Counted from the first letter of the stretch, positions 7,464 to 16,517 are shown. The stretch: 38,363 nt of DNA from an uncultured Bacilli bacterium (GCA_934085635.1 CAKOHL010000003.1:1-38363); one strand, 5' to 3'. Translations and numbers: made by a program. The notes: generated by a model from the letters alone, not told the origin.

Positions 7464-8582
7464 TTAATAAGTTTTTATAGGTAAAATAAGTTGAAGTAAA
7501 TCACCATTATCATTCTCTTTTATAATAATAGGTTTAATTTCCCCATTAAAATATAAAGTAACTTCTTTAGAATCAAAACTCTTAATTGCTTCCATCATAT
7601 ATTTAACACTGAATGAAATCTTAAGATTATCTCCCTTAATAACATCAACATTCATAACTTCCTCAATTTTACCTATTTCAAGACTACTAGAAGTTAATGT
7701 TAACTTATTACCAACAATTTCCAAAGATACTATATTTTTATCTTTAGCTTGAGCCAAAATACTTGCTCTATCCATAATACTAAAAAATTCACTAGTATTT
7801 ACCTTATAGATATATTCAAATTCACTAGGTACCAAAGAATCAGTGTTAGGATATGTACCATTTAATAAACTAGATTGGAATAAAATATCTTTATACTTGA
7901 ATAAAACCTTATTATTAAAAGCGTGTAATTCTATTTCATCATCTTCATCTTCTATTAATTTAACAAATTCATTAACATTTCTAGCAGGAATAACAAAATT
8001 AACATTATCAACAAAATCATTAAACTTAATACTCTTTTTAGCAAGTCTATAAGAGTCAGTAGCAGTACATTCAAGTTGATTACCTAAAATTTTAATGTTA
8101 ATACCTGTAAGTAAAGGTTTACTTTCTTGTTGACTAGTAGCAAAAACAGTTTGACTAACTATCTCTTTAAAATTACCAGCAGTAAGCTTTATAGGATTTT
8201 GAACCACCTCAATGTTAATATTTGGGAAGTCATTAACATTAAAACAATTTAAATTATATTTACTACTAACTGTAGAAATAATAGCTTTACATCCATCAAC
8301 TTCTTCAATTTCTATTAATTCATTAGGAAGTTTTCTAATAATATCTAAAATAAATCTACCATAAATCACTACACTTCCAGTTTTATTTATTTCATTAATT
8401 TTAGATTTATCAATAAAAGTCTTTATTGTTATCTCATTATCAGTTGCTGTTAAAAATAAACCTTCATCTGTAAGTTGAAATAATATTCCATTTATAACTG
8501 GTATAATATTTCTATTTGACAATGCCCTTCCTACATTGTTTAAATTTTCTAATAATACATCTTTATTAATTTTAAATTTCAT
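7464..8582 (-). CDS. dnaN: DNA polymerase III sliding clamp (beta subunit)
   Basis: Ring-shaped processivity clamp of the replicative polymerase and docking platform for many repair proteins. The 372 residues match the family length and three-domain layout. Visible family segments include the N-terminal MKFKINKDVLLENLNNVGRA, a central TATDSYRLAKK, and the C-terminal LQLILPIKTY, which corresponds to the family's terminal L-x-LP-x-R ending with Lys-Thr-Tyr here. It follows dnaA by 129 bases, has a probable promoter of its own in that gap, and ends at a strong terminator. Confidence 0.97.
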   Translation of the reverse strand: MKFKINKDVLLENLNNVGRALSNRNIIPVINGILFQLTDEGLFLTATDNEITIKTFIDKSKINEINKTGSVVIYGRFILDIIRKLPNELIEIEEVDGCKAIISTVSSKYNLNCFNVNDFPNINIEVVQNPIKLTAGNFKEIVSQTVFATSQQESKPLLTGINIKILGNQLECTATDSYRLAKKSIKFNDFVDNVNFVIPARNVNEFVKLIEDEDDEIELHAFNNKVLFKYKDILFQSSLLNGTYPNTDSLVPSEFEYIYKVNTSEFFSIMDRASILAQAKDKNIVSLEIVGNKLTLTSSSLEIGKIEEVMNVDVIKGDNLKISFSVKYMMEAIKSFDSKEVTLYFNGEIKPIIIKENDNGDLLQLILPIKTY

Positions 8583-8623
8583 TTATATTTCCTCGCTTTC
8601 TTTTATTAAATATTAATAATTAT

Positions 8624-8653
8624 ATTATAGGAGTTAATAATGTGTATATGTCA
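8624..8653 (-). promoter_or_regulatory. Probable dnaN promoter in the dnaA-dnaN gap
   Basis: The minus strand reads TGACAT, an 18-base spacer, then TATAAT at 8629-8624. No perfect DnaA box is seen in this gap, so a Bacillus-style second half-origin after dnaA is not evident. Confidence 0.55.
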
Positions 8654-8711
8654 CTTAAAGCCTTATTTTATCGAGGTTTATAAGTGTTAATAACTTTACA
8701 TTGTTAACATT

Positions 8712-10097
8712 CTATTCACTCATCTTTTGTTTTAACTCTCCGATAATATTTCCAAGTTCTTTATTACTCTTCATATCCTCATTTATTTTTTCATAACCGT
8801 GGATAACTGTAGAATGATCTCTACCTCCAAATTCAAGCCCTATCCGAGGATACGTTTCATCAGTTAGAATTCTACACAAATACATTGCAATCATTCTAGC
8901 ATTAGCTATATTCTTACTTCTTTTCTTTCCTTTTAAGTCATCAGACGTCAATTTAAAATACTCAGAAACTATAGAAATAATTTTACCAATAGAATTTTCA
9001 GTATATTGACCCATTCCATTAGCGTATTCATCAAGTGCTTCCATAGCTTTATCAAGCGTTAACTCTTTAATGTTCATAATTGCAGAATAAGCATAAAGTC
9101 TAGTAATCGCACCTTCTAGATTTCTAACGTCACTTCCACAGTTAGAAGCAATAAAATCAACTATTTCATCAGGAAGTTCCATCATATAGTCCCCAGAACT
9201 AATTTTATTCTTAATAATTTTAACTTTCAAATCATATTCAGGAACACTAATTATTGCTTTAAGACCCCAATTGAAACGAGTTTTTAATCTATCCGCAAAC
9301 ATTTTAAGGTCATCAACACTTCTATCTGAACATATTATAATTTGTTTTTCCTTATAATATAGACTATTAAAAGTATTGGTAAACTCTTGTTGAGTTGCAT
9401 TTGCACTTCCCAAAAATTGAATATCATCAATCATAAGAACATCAATATCTCTATATTTATTTTTAAAGATATCAATATAATTTAAATTATCTTCCTTATT
9501 CCCACTGTCTTTAGTAATGTTGATAAATTCATTCATAAATTCATCAGTAGTAATATAAAGTACTTTCAAATTACTATTTTCATTAATATAATTACCTATC
9601 GCGTGCATCAAATGAGTTTTACCAAGTCCACTTTTTCCATACAAAAATAATGGATTATAAAGTTTACCAGGATTCTGTGCAACAGCAAGACAACTACTAA
9701 AAGCAAATCTGTTCGAATCACCAACAATAAAATTATCAAAAGTATATTTAGGATTTAAATTAGTTTTTCTGTTTTCAACAAACTCATTAATACTTTCATC
9801 AGACAAGTTATCATTAATTATATTTTGCTGAGGAGAAAAAGCTTCTTTATATTCTCCTTCTAAACATATAATAATGTTATGTTGACAACCTGTTATTTCT
9901 AAGAAAGTTTCTTCAATTAAATCCATATAAAGGTTAATAATTTGATTCTTATGCACAGGATAAGGAACAATAATAACGATATCTTTATCATTAATAGTCA
10001 ATAACCTTAAATCTTTAAACCAAGTATTATAAAGAACATCACTTAGCTTAGTTTTTATAGATCCTAAAAAGTTATTCCACACACTAACTTTGTCCAT
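8712..10097 (-). CDS. dnaA: Chromosomal replication initiator DnaA
   Basis: AAA+ protein that binds oriC and melts it. From the chosen start it has 461 residues: an N-terminal DnaB/DnaD-interaction domain (VWNNFLGSIKTKLSDVLYNTWF), a short linker, the AAA+ core with Walker A GKSGLGKTH and Walker B VLMIDDIQFL, and the C-terminal domain with the DnaA signature GGRDHSTVIHGYEKI. The start chosen is the ATG right after GGAGGTGGTTCT; an upstream in-frame start at 10121 would place this ribosome site inside the gene. The leader holds a near-consensus DnaA box (10125-10133), consistent with autoregulation. Confidence 0.98.
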   Translation of the reverse strand: MDKVSVWNNFLGSIKTKLSDVLYNTWFKDLRLLTINDKDIVIIVPYPVHKNQIINLYMDLIEETFLEITGCQHNIIICLEGEYKEAFSPQQNIINDNLSDESINEFVENRKTNLNPKYTFDNFIVGDSNRFAFSSCLAVAQNPGKLYNPLFLYGKSGLGKTHLMHAIGNYINENSNLKVLYITTDEFMNEFINITKDSGNKEDNLNYIDIFKNKYRDIDVLMIDDIQFLGSANATQQEFTNTFNSLYYKEKQIIICSDRSVDDLKMFADRLKTRFNWGLKAIISVPEYDLKVKIIKNKISSGDYMMELPDEIVDFIASNCGSDVRNLEGAITRLYAYSAIMNIKELTLDKAMEALDEYANGMGQYTENSIGKIISIVSEYFKLTSDDLKGKKRSKNIANARMIAMYLCRILTDETYPRIGLEFGGRDHSTVIHGYEKINEDMKSNKELGNIIGELKQKMSE

Positions 10098-10121
10098 AGA
10101 ACCACCTCCAAAGTACCCCAC

Positions 10122-10340
10122 AACTTATTCACCTTTATTTTACCCCTTTTTATTCTATTTTCAAAGCAAAATTTTCCAAAAAATGTTATTAACATAGTTT
10201 ATTAACAGGTTATGCACACCTTTTTTACCCATTTTACAGTATTTTGTACAACTTATCAACATTATCAACAATTTTCAAATCAACACTGTTGATAAGTTTA
10301 TCCACATAAAATGTTAATATGTTAATAAAATAAAAATTGA
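10122..10340. other. Probable chromosomal origin oriC with DnaA-box cluster
   Basis: The gene-free gap between divergent dnaA and rpmH holds two perfect TTATNCACA boxes (TTATGCACA 10210-10218, TTATCCACA 10298-10306), tandem TTATCAACA boxes (10253-10261, 10262-10270), one inverted copy (10287-10295) and TTATTCACC (10125-10133). Beyond the last strong box lies an AT-only stretch with a direct repeat ATGTTAAT (10311-10318, 10319-10326), a plausible unwinding element. Gene orientation switches here, matching bidirectional replication. Confidence 0.9.
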
Positions 10341-10365
10341 CAAATATTATTCTATAGTTTATAAT
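10337..10365 (+). promoter_or_regulatory. Housekeeping promoter of rpmH
   Basis: TTGACA at 10337-10342, a 17-base spacer, and TATAAT at 10360-10365: a consensus vegetative promoter. It abuts the AT-rich end of oriC, so rpmH transcription starts next to the unwinding region. Confidence 0.93.
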
Positions 10366-10400
10366 CGTAGAAGTCAAGCAAAAAAAAGGAGGAATATATA

Positions 10401-10523
10401 ATGAAATTAACACCAGTTGCTAAAAAGAATAATAAAGCAAAAAAACAAGGTTTTCTTTCAAGAAGTAAAAATATATTAAAAAGCAGAAGAAATAAAGGAA
10501 GAAAAAACTTAATTAACAAATAA
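10401..10523 (+). CDS. rpmH: 50S ribosomal protein L34
   Basis: Short basic ribosomal protein of 40 residues, preceded by AAGGAGGA and a consensus promoter and located beside rnpA and dnaA as in almost all bacteria. The second half, from KKQGFLSRSKN to SRRNKGRKNL, matches the L34 pattern (HGFRARM...RRRKGRK). The N-terminus is unusual: MKLTPVA replaces the nearly invariant MKRTxQP. Position, size and basicity make the call secure despite this divergence. A terminator follows directly. Confidence 0.92.
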   Translation: MKLTPVAKKNNKAKKQGFLSRSKNILKSRRNKGRKNLINK

Positions 10524-10548
10524 ACTACTTGCAATGAGTAGTTTTTTT
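10523..10548 (+). terminator. Terminator after rpmH
   Basis: AACTACT, a 7-base loop, AGTAGTT and a T run. It starts in the rpmH stop codon and probably makes downstream rnpA expression depend on read-through, keeping RnpA below L34. Confidence 0.88.
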
Positions 10549-10576
10549 GTATAAAATAAAAGCACTAGGTGAAATT

Positions 10577-10909
10577 ATGAATAAAAAGTATATTATAAAG
10601 AAAAACGAAGAAATTGAAGTAATTGTTAAAAAAGGTAAAAAAAGAGTTTCAAAATACTTCATTATATATATGGTAAAGAATGATAAAGATTACAATATGT
10701 ATTGTGTAAGTGTAAGTAAGAAACTAGGAAAAGCTAATGTAAGAAACAAGATAAAAAGAAGAACCAAGGACATACTTATGAAAAATAAAATAGATTTAGG
10801 TAAAAAGTATGTTATAATAATAAGGAAAGAAGCATTAACTGTTTCATACAAAGAATTAGAAGAAAGTCTAATCAAAGAAATTAAAGGAGAAAGAAATGAA
10901 AAATATTAA
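10577..10909 (+). CDS. rnpA: Ribonuclease P protein component
   Basis: Basic protein cofactor of RNase P, which trims tRNA 5' leaders. It has 110 residues, with the family motif RNKIKRRTKDIL (the RNR segment) around residues 54-65 and the usual beta-rich N-terminal half (IIYMVKND...YCVSVSKKLGKA). The start is the ATG behind AGGTGA. A start 30 bases upstream would lie inside the rpmH terminator and is rejected. Its end overlaps yidC by 14 bases. Confidence 0.94.
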   Translation: MNKKYIIKKNEEIEVIVKKGKKRVSKYFIIYMVKNDKDYNMYCVSVSKKLGKANVRNKIKRRTKDILMKNKIDLGKKYVIIIRKEALTVSYKELEESLIKEIKGERNEKY

Positions 10910-11807
10910 GAAAATATTAATAGTACTAGTTTTAACAATAATGTTAACAACAGGTTGTACAAGAAGTTTTAAAGACAAAGAAACAAACACAGTTTATACA
11001 GAAAACATATTATGTAAGCCTACAAATGAGGAAAGTTTAAAAGCATATGAATCAAATGAAAAAGTTGATTTAGATAAACTTCCTAATTGTGAGGATTTAA
11101 AAGTTAATTCAGGCGGTTATGAAGGCTTATGGACAAGCTTATTAGTAAAACCCTTAGCTTGGGTAATAGTTAAAGTAGGATTATTAGTAAAGAACTATGG
11201 TCTTTCAATTATAATTTTAGGAATTCTACTTAGATTACTTGTACTTCCACTTAGTATGCAAACTATGAATATGAGTACAGGAATGCAAAAAGCAAATCCA
11301 GAATTACAAAGACTAGAAAAAAAATATGCAGGAAGAAATGACCAACAATCATTAATGGCAAAAAATCAAGAAATGCTTATGATCTATAAAAAATATAATA
11401 TCAAGCCTTTCTCTGGATGTCTTGTTTCATTAATACAGTTACCTCTATTCTTTGCCTTCTTGGAAGCAATTCAAAGAATACCTGCAATACTTGAAGAAAA
11501 ATTATTATGGTTTGATTTAGGGACTACACCTTGGAAAGCAATAACATCAGGAAATTATTATTACATCATAATAGTAATATTAATAGGTGCCTCTACTTAT
11601 TTCTCATTTAAAAATGCTGGAATGACTTCAGTAAACGAAGCACAAGCACAACAAACAAAAATGATGACTAAAATGATGACAGTATTTATAATATTTATGT
11701 CCTTCACACTTAACGTCGGTATAGGACTTTATTGGGTATCAACAAGTGCATTTGCAATATTACAAAATTTTATACTAAAAAAAGCCAGAGATAAAAAAGA
11801 AAAATAA
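10896..11807 (+). CDS. yidC: Membrane protein insertase YidC/SpoIIIJ (Oxa1 family)
   Basis: Inserts proteins into the cytoplasmic membrane, alone or with Sec. The 303-residue protein has a lipoprotein signal with lipobox LTTGC (Cys21), an extracytoplasmic loop, and about five membrane segments. The conserved groove arginine of SpoIIIJ is present in ILLRLLVLPL (Arg113), and the family segment PFSGCLVSLIQLPLFFAFLEAI follows. In sporulating Bacilli, SpoIIIJ is also needed for forespore sigma-G activation. It is coupled to rnpA by overlap and followed 16 bases later by jag. Confidence 0.95.
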   Translation: MKNIKKILIVLVLTIMLTTGCTRSFKDKETNTVYTENILCKPTNEESLKAYESNEKVDLDKLPNCEDLKVNSGGYEGLWTSLLVKPLAWVIVKVGLLVKNYGLSIIILGILLRLLVLPLSMQTMNMSTGMQKANPELQRLEKKYAGRNDQQSLMAKNQEMLMIYKKYNIKPFSGCLVSLIQLPLFFAFLEAIQRIPAILEEKLLWFDLGTTPWKAITSGNYYYIIIVILIGASTYFSFKNAGMTSVNEAQAQQTKMMTKMMTVFIIFMSFTLNVGIGLYWVSTSAFAILQNFILKKARDKKEK

Positions 11808-11823
11808 GTAAGGAAGTGGTAAA

Positions 11824-12435
11824 ATGGAAAAGTATATATATAAAGGAAAAGATAAAGAATCAGTATTAAAACACGCTTTAGAAGAATTAAATGTAACTGA
11901 AGATGAAGTGTTAATAAAAGAATCAGAAGAAAAAGGAAGTTTATTCTCATCAAAAAAAGTTGTATTAGAAATAGTAAAAATCACTGATATAGCTCTTTTA
12001 GGTAAATCTATCCTAGAAAACATTTTAAAAGGATTCAACATCGAAGGAAACATTGAACAAAAAATAAGAGACAAACAAATATCTTATAAAATTCATTCAG
12101 ATAAAAATGGAATACTAATTGGTAAAAACGGAAAAGTTTTAGAATCAATGCAAAAGTATTTAAAACAAGCAGTTAATAGTCAAGTAGGACTTTATGTCAA
12201 TATTTTATTAGATATCGAAAACTATAAAGAAAAGCAAAACTACTTCCTAGAAAGAGATGCTAAAAAAATTGCTAGACAAGTAACACTTTCAAAAATAGAT
12301 GTTAAACTAGACCCAATGAATTCTTTCCAAAGAAGAATTGTTCACAGTGCGTTATCAAAATTTGAATACATAGAAACAGAAAGTGTTGGAGAAGAACCAA
12401 ATAGATGCGTAGTAATTAAATATAAAGAAAAATAA
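11824..12435 (+). CDS. jag: RNA-binding protein Jag/KhpB
   Basis: SpoIIIJ-associated RNA-binding protein linked to cell elongation and division control. The 203 residues carry a Jag N-terminal domain (residues 1-55), a KH domain with the GKNG loop (residues 102-105 region), and an R3H domain with RRIVHSAL. The usual long linker between Jag-N and KH is short here, which accounts for the length. It lies directly after yidC, the conserved position. Confidence 0.94.
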   Translation: MEKYIYKGKDKESVLKHALEELNVTEDEVLIKESEEKGSLFSSKKVVLEIVKITDIALLGKSILENILKGFNIEGNIEQKIRDKQISYKIHSDKNGILIGKNGKVLESMQKYLKQAVNSQVGLYVNILLDIENYKEKQNYFLERDAKKIARQVTLSKIDVKLDPMNSFQRRIVHSALSKFEYIETESVGEEPNRCVVIKYKEK

Positions 12436-12459
12436 ACTGAAACAAAATTCAGTTTTTTT
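12435..12459 (+). terminator. Terminator after jag
   Basis: AACTGAA, loop ACAAAA, TTCAGTT and a T run, starting in the jag stop codon. It ends the rnpA-yidC-jag transcript. Confidence 0.9.
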
Positions 12460-12473
12460 ATTTCCCGGGAAAT
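12460..12473. promoter_or_regulatory. Noc-binding site (NBS)
   Basis: ATTTCCCGGGAAAT, a perfect 14-bp palindrome identical to the published Bacillus subtilis Noc-binding consensus. It lies between the jag terminator and the mnmE -35 element, 4.1 kb from the noc gene, whose product has the Noc specificity residues. The six-base GC core stands out in this AT-rich sequence. I saw no second perfect copy in the window. Confidence 0.88.
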
Positions 12474-12479
12474 AAATAA

Positions 12480-12508
12480 TTTACATATCCTTTGCGAAGT
12501 GGTATAAT
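12480..12508 (+). promoter_or_regulatory. Housekeeping promoter of mnmE
   Basis: TTTACA at 12480-12485, a 17-base spacer and TATAAT at 12503-12508. It begins seven bases after the Noc-binding palindrome, so a Noc complex spreading from there could affect it. Confidence 0.9.
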
Positions 12509-12535
12509 CGGTAAACGAAAGGAAGAGTGTTACAT

Positions 12536-13888
12536 ATGACAGATACAATTGCCGCTATAGCAACTGCAGTTGGAACAAGTGCAGTAAATATAATAAAAAT
12601 AAGTGGTCCAAGTGCAATAAGTATAGTAAACAAAATCTTTACAAAGGATTTAACAAAGCTTTCCTCAAACACAATAAATTATGGTTACATAAAAGACAAT
12701 GGAGAAACTATAGATGAAGTTCTTGTTTCTATATTTAGAAATCCTAACTCTTTAACCGGGGAAGATGTTATAGAAATAAATTCTCACGGTGGAATTGCTG
12801 TAACAAATAAAATATTAGAAATACTTCTTACTAATGGTTGTAGATTAGCTGAACCAGGAGAATATCTAAAACGCGCATTTTTAAATGGTAAAAAAGACTT
12901 ACTAGAAGCAGAATCTATAAGTGACTTAATAAATGCCAAAACAGAATCATTTAGGAAAATGAGTACAAAAGGATTAACAGGAGAGTTATCGGCTTTAGTA
13001 AAAAGATTAAGAGAAAAACTACTAAATATTATTGCAAATATAGAAGTTAATATAGATTATCCTGAATATGAAGATGCAATAGTTTATACAAATGAACTTT
13101 TAGAAAAAAGTATAATTGAAATAAAAGAAGAACTTCAAAAAATAGTAAATGAAAGTGAAAAAGGTTCACTAATAAAAAATGGTCTAAATGTAGGAATAAT
13201 AGGCAAACCTAACGTAGGAAAAAGTAGTTTATTAAACAAGTTAATAAATGAAGATAAAGCAATTGTAACCGATATAGAAGGAACAACAAGAGATATAGTA
13301 GAAGGAACATTCATTTTAAACGGAATAAACATAAACCTAATCGATACAGCAGGAATAAGAGAAACAGATAATATAGTAGAAAAAATTGGTGTAGAAAAAA
13401 GTAAAACCATAATTGAAAAAAGCAATATGGTAATCGCACTTTTTGATGGAAGCAGAGAATTTGATAAAGAAGACAAAGAGATCTTAAAGGAAATAAAAGG
13501 TAAAAAAGCAATAATACTAATAAACAAAGTAGATTTACCACAAAAATTAGATAAATCAGAAATAAAAGATTTTGAAACAATAGAAATATCTGTCAAGGAT
13601 AATAAAGGTATAAATCTACTTATAGAAAAAATAAAAGAATTATTTAATCTAAATGAAATTGAAACAGGAGATTTTACTTACCTATCTAATGCTAGACAAA
13701 TAAGTATAATAAAAGAGGCTTTAGCACTAAGCGAAGAAATAAAATCACAAAACGAAAAAAATACGCCTGTAGACTTAATTCAAATTGATATTCAAAAATT
13801 ATGGGAAAAACTTGGAGAATTGACAGGAGATACATATAAAGATGAATTATTAGATGAAATATTCAGCAAATTCTGTTTAGGAAAATAA
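12536..13888 (+). CDS. mnmE: tRNA uridine-5-carboxymethylaminomethyl(34) synthesis GTPase MnmE
   Basis: GTPase that works with MnmG to modify U34 of tRNAs reading NNA/NNG codons. It has 450 residues: an N-terminal formyl-THF-binding domain (TDTIAAIATAVG...), a helical domain, and an inserted G domain with GKPNVGKSS (G1), GTTRDI (G2), DTAGIR (G3) and NKVD (G4). The C-terminus FCLGK matches the family FC(I/L)GK ending with its catalytic Cys. The start is the ATG 10 bases after AAAGGAAG; an upstream GTG at 12527 is too close to that site. mnmG follows 16 bases later. Confidence 0.97.
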   Translation: MTDTIAAIATAVGTSAVNIIKISGPSAISIVNKIFTKDLTKLSSNTINYGYIKDNGETIDEVLVSIFRNPNSLTGEDVIEINSHGGIAVTNKILEILLTNGCRLAEPGEYLKRAFLNGKKDLLEAESISDLINAKTESFRKMSTKGLTGELSALVKRLREKLLNIIANIEVNIDYPEYEDAIVYTNELLEKSIIEIKEELQKIVNESEKGSLIKNGLNVGIIGKPNVGKSSLLNKLINEDKAIVTDIEGTTRDIVEGTFILNGININLIDTAGIRETDNIVEKIGVEKSKTIIEKSNMVIALFDGSREFDKEDKEILKEIKGKKAIILINKVDLPQKLDKSEIKDFETIEISVKDNKGINLLIEKIKELFNLNEIETGDFTYLSNARQISIIKEALALSEEIKSQNEKNTPVDLIQIDIQKLWEKLGELTGDTYKDELLDEIFSKFCLGK

Positions 13889-13904
13889 AAGGAGGTGCAG
13901 AAAA

Positions 13905-15764
13905 ATGTATGAAGTAATAGTTATTGGCGGAGGACACGCTGGATGTGAAGCTTCACTTGCCTGTGCGAGAATTGGACATAAAACCTTATTAATAACTGGA
14001 AACATAAATAACATTGCCGATATGCCTTGCAATCCATCAATAGGTGGCTCGGCTAAAGGAATAGTCGTGAGAGAAATAGATGCTCTAGGTGGTGAAATGG
14101 GTGTAAATGCCGATAAATCACACTTACAAATCAAAATGTTAAACAGTAAAAAAGGCCCAGGTGTAAGAAGTTTAAGATGCCAAGCAGATAAAACTACCTA
14201 CCCTGAAAATATGTTAAAAACTTTACAAAGTGAGAAAAACCTTGAAATTAAAGAAAAACTTGTTAAAGAATTAATCGTGGAAAACGAAGAAATTAAAGGT
14301 ATCATTACAGAATCAGGTGAAATAATACATTCAAAAAAAGTAATAATAACAACTGGAACATACTTAAATGCCGATATATTAAGAGGCCACAATAAATTTA
14401 AAGGAGGACCTCACGGAGAAAAACCATCATTATATCTAAGTGAAAGTTTACAAAAAAATGGAATAAAAATGAGAAGATTAAAAACTGGAACACCACCAAG
14501 AGTACTAAAATCAACAATCGATTATAACGAATGCCAAGTTGAACAAGGAGATAAAGAACTACTAAGTTTCAGTAACTTCTACAAACCAGTATACAATATT
14601 GATGAACAAATACCTTGTTATTTAACATATACAAATTTAGAAACTCACAAATTAATCTTAGACAATCTAGATAAATGTGCATTGTATAGTGGACTCATCG
14701 TAGGAATAGGACCTAGATACTGCCCATCAGTTGAAGACAAAATAGTAAAATTTAGAGATAAAGATAGACATCAAATATTCCTAGAACCCGAAAGAAAAAA
14801 CGGCAATGAAATATATGTTGGAGGCTTTTCCACAACAATGCCAGAAGAATTACAAGAACAATTAATACACTCAATGGCAGGATTACATCATGCAAAAATA
14901 ACAAAATATGGGTATGCCATAGAATATGACGCTATAGATAGTACTGAATTAAAAATTTCACTTGAATCAAAAAAAATAAAAGGCTTATACAGTGCTGGAC
15001 AAATAAATGGAACAAGTGGTTACGAAGAAGCAGCTGCACAAGGGCTAATTGCCGGAATAAATGCTTCCTTAAGTCTTGAAAAAAAAGAACCTTTAATACT
15101 AAAAAGAAACGAAGCATACATCGGTGTATTAATAGATGATTTAATAAACAAAGGCATAACAGAACCTTATAGATTACTAACATCTCGTGCCGAATATAGA
15201 CTACTATTAAGACACGACAATGCTGACATAAGACTAACAGAAAAAGGTAGACAAGTTGGATTAATAAATGATGAGAAATATCAAATATTTGCAAACAAAC
15301 TAAATCAAATAAAGGAATTAAAAAAACATCTAGAAGAATCTAAAATTGAAGCAACACCAGAAAACAACAATTACTTAGAAAGCAAATCATCAGCAAAAAT
15401 AGTTGGAAAAACCCCTGCTCTAGAATTATTAAAAAGACCAGAATTAAATATTAAAGACATAGAAGAATTACTAAAAGAAAAATATGATAGTCTTATAAGT
15501 GAACAAATAGAAATAAATACAAAATACGCAGGATACATTGCTAAAACAGAAGCAGAAGTAGAAAAAATGTTAAATCTTGAAAAGAAAAAAATTCCAGAAA
15601 ATATTGACTATAGTAAGGTAAGAAACATAGCAACAGAAGCAAGACAAAAACTAGAACAAGTTAGACCTCTTACAATAGGACAAGCAACAAGGATAAGTGG
15701 TGTAAATCCATCAGACATAACAATGCTATTAGTTTACTTAAAAAAGGAGTATCCTAATGAATAA
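13905..15764 (+). CDS. mnmG: tRNA uridine-5-carboxymethylaminomethyl(34) synthesis enzyme MnmG (GidA)
   Basis: FAD-dependent partner of MnmE in U34 tRNA modification. The 619 residues start with the dinucleotide-binding motif VIGGGHAGCEAS and contain the conserved CNPSIGG cysteine segment, the SGYEEAAAQGLIAGINA stretch, and a helical C-terminal domain that binds MnmE. Length is typical. An AAGGAGGTG ribosome site precedes the ATG. Its end overlaps rsmG by 8 bases. Confidence 0.98.
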   Translation: MYEVIVIGGGHAGCEASLACARIGHKTLLITGNINNIADMPCNPSIGGSAKGIVVREIDALGGEMGVNADKSHLQIKMLNSKKGPGVRSLRCQADKTTYPENMLKTLQSEKNLEIKEKLVKELIVENEEIKGIITESGEIIHSKKVIITTGTYLNADILRGHNKFKGGPHGEKPSLYLSESLQKNGIKMRRLKTGTPPRVLKSTIDYNECQVEQGDKELLSFSNFYKPVYNIDEQIPCYLTYTNLETHKLILDNLDKCALYSGLIVGIGPRYCPSVEDKIVKFRDKDRHQIFLEPERKNGNEIYVGGFSTTMPEELQEQLIHSMAGLHHAKITKYGYAIEYDAIDSTELKISLESKKIKGLYSAGQINGTSGYEEAAAQGLIAGINASLSLEKKEPLILKRNEAYIGVLIDDLINKGITEPYRLLTSRAEYRLLLRHDNADIRLTEKGRQVGLINDEKYQIFANKLNQIKELKKHLEESKIEATPENNNYLESKSSAKIVGKTPALELLKRPELNIKDIEELLKEKYDSLISEQIEINTKYAGYIAKTEAEVEKMLNLEKKKIPENIDYSKVRNIATEARQKLEQVRPLTIGQATRISGVNPSDITMLLVYLKKEYPNE

Positions 15765-16470
15765 AGTTATAAAAGAAACCACTCTTCTTGGTATAAAACT
15801 TACAGATGAAGAAATATATAAATTTGAAAAATATAAGGAATTGTTGCAAGAATACAATAAAAAATTTAATTTGACTAGTATAACAGAAGATAATGAAATA
15901 TACTTAAAGCACTTTTATGATTCTTTATGCATTATGAAAGCACAAGAATTGCTAAACTCATCATCTTTGCTTGATATAGGCACAGGAGCTGGATTTCCAG
16001 GTATCCCAGTAGCAATCGTAAATAAAGATATTAAAATAACCTTAGTAGAATCCAATAAGAAAAAATGTGAATTCTTAAAAGTAGTAAAAGATTCCCTAAA
16101 TCTTCAAAATGTAGAAATTATAAACGCCCGTGCTGAAGATTTTGCAAAAACTAACAGAGAAAAATTTGAAGTAGCAACCTCAAGAGCAGTGGCAAATCTT
16201 TCAATATTACTCGAATTAGAGTTTCCTGCTCTCTCAGTAGGTGGAGTATTAATAGCATTAAAATCAAATGTACAAGAAGAACTTGAAAATTCAAAATCCA
16301 TATTAAAAGAATTAAATGGAACTATAAAAAACACTATTGAATACACTTTACCATATGAAGAATCAAAAAGAACTTTATTAATAATCCAAAAACAATTACC
16401 AACAAACTCAAAATACCCTAGACAATATTCTCAAATAATAAAAAGTCAAAAAAGTATGAAAAAAATATAA
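15757..16470 (+). CDS. rsmG: 16S rRNA (guanine(527)-N7)-methyltransferase RsmG
   Basis: SAM-dependent enzyme (GidB) that methylates G527 of 16S rRNA; loss gives low-level streptomycin resistance in other species. The 237 residues include the SAM motif DIGTGAGFPGIP and the RAVA segment of the family (TSRAVANLSILLE). It is the last gene of the mnmE-mnmG-rsmG operon, starting inside mnmG with AAAGGAG as ribosome site. Confidence 0.96.
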   Translation: MNKVIKETTLLGIKLTDEEIYKFEKYKELLQEYNKKFNLTSITEDNEIYLKHFYDSLCIMKAQELLNSSSLLDIGTGAGFPGIPVAIVNKDIKITLVESNKKKCEFLKVVKDSLNLQNVEIINARAEDFAKTNREKFEVATSRAVANLSILLELEFPALSVGGVLIALKSNVQEELENSKSILKELNGTIKNTIEYTLPYEESKRTLLIIQKQLPTNSKYPRQYSQIIKSQKSMKKI

Positions 16471-16517
16471 AATATAACTAAAATAAAAAATATTTTATAC
16501 TGCACCATACTTTTTTT
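16451..16517 (+). terminator. Probable terminator after rsmG
   Basis: Two nested inverted repeats: AAAGTATG (16451-16458) with CATACTTT (16506-16513), and TATAAAATAT (16466-16475) with ATATTTTATA (16490-16499), followed by a T run. It overlaps the rsmG stop. AT-rich stems make its strength uncertain. Confidence 0.5.

Noticed and set aside
8583..8711. Second half-origin between dnaA and dnaN as in Bacillus
   Set aside because: Only degenerate matches to the DnaA box are seen; no cluster.
10352..10534. Minus-strand 60-codon ORF opposite rpmH
   Set aside because: It is the antisense of rpmH and its promoter; no ribosome site, and L34 on the plus strand explains the sequence.
12732..12770. Second Noc-like site around AACCGGGGAA inside mnmE
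   Set aside because: It is not palindromic and lacks the TTTCCC/GGGAAA arms; chance coding sequence.
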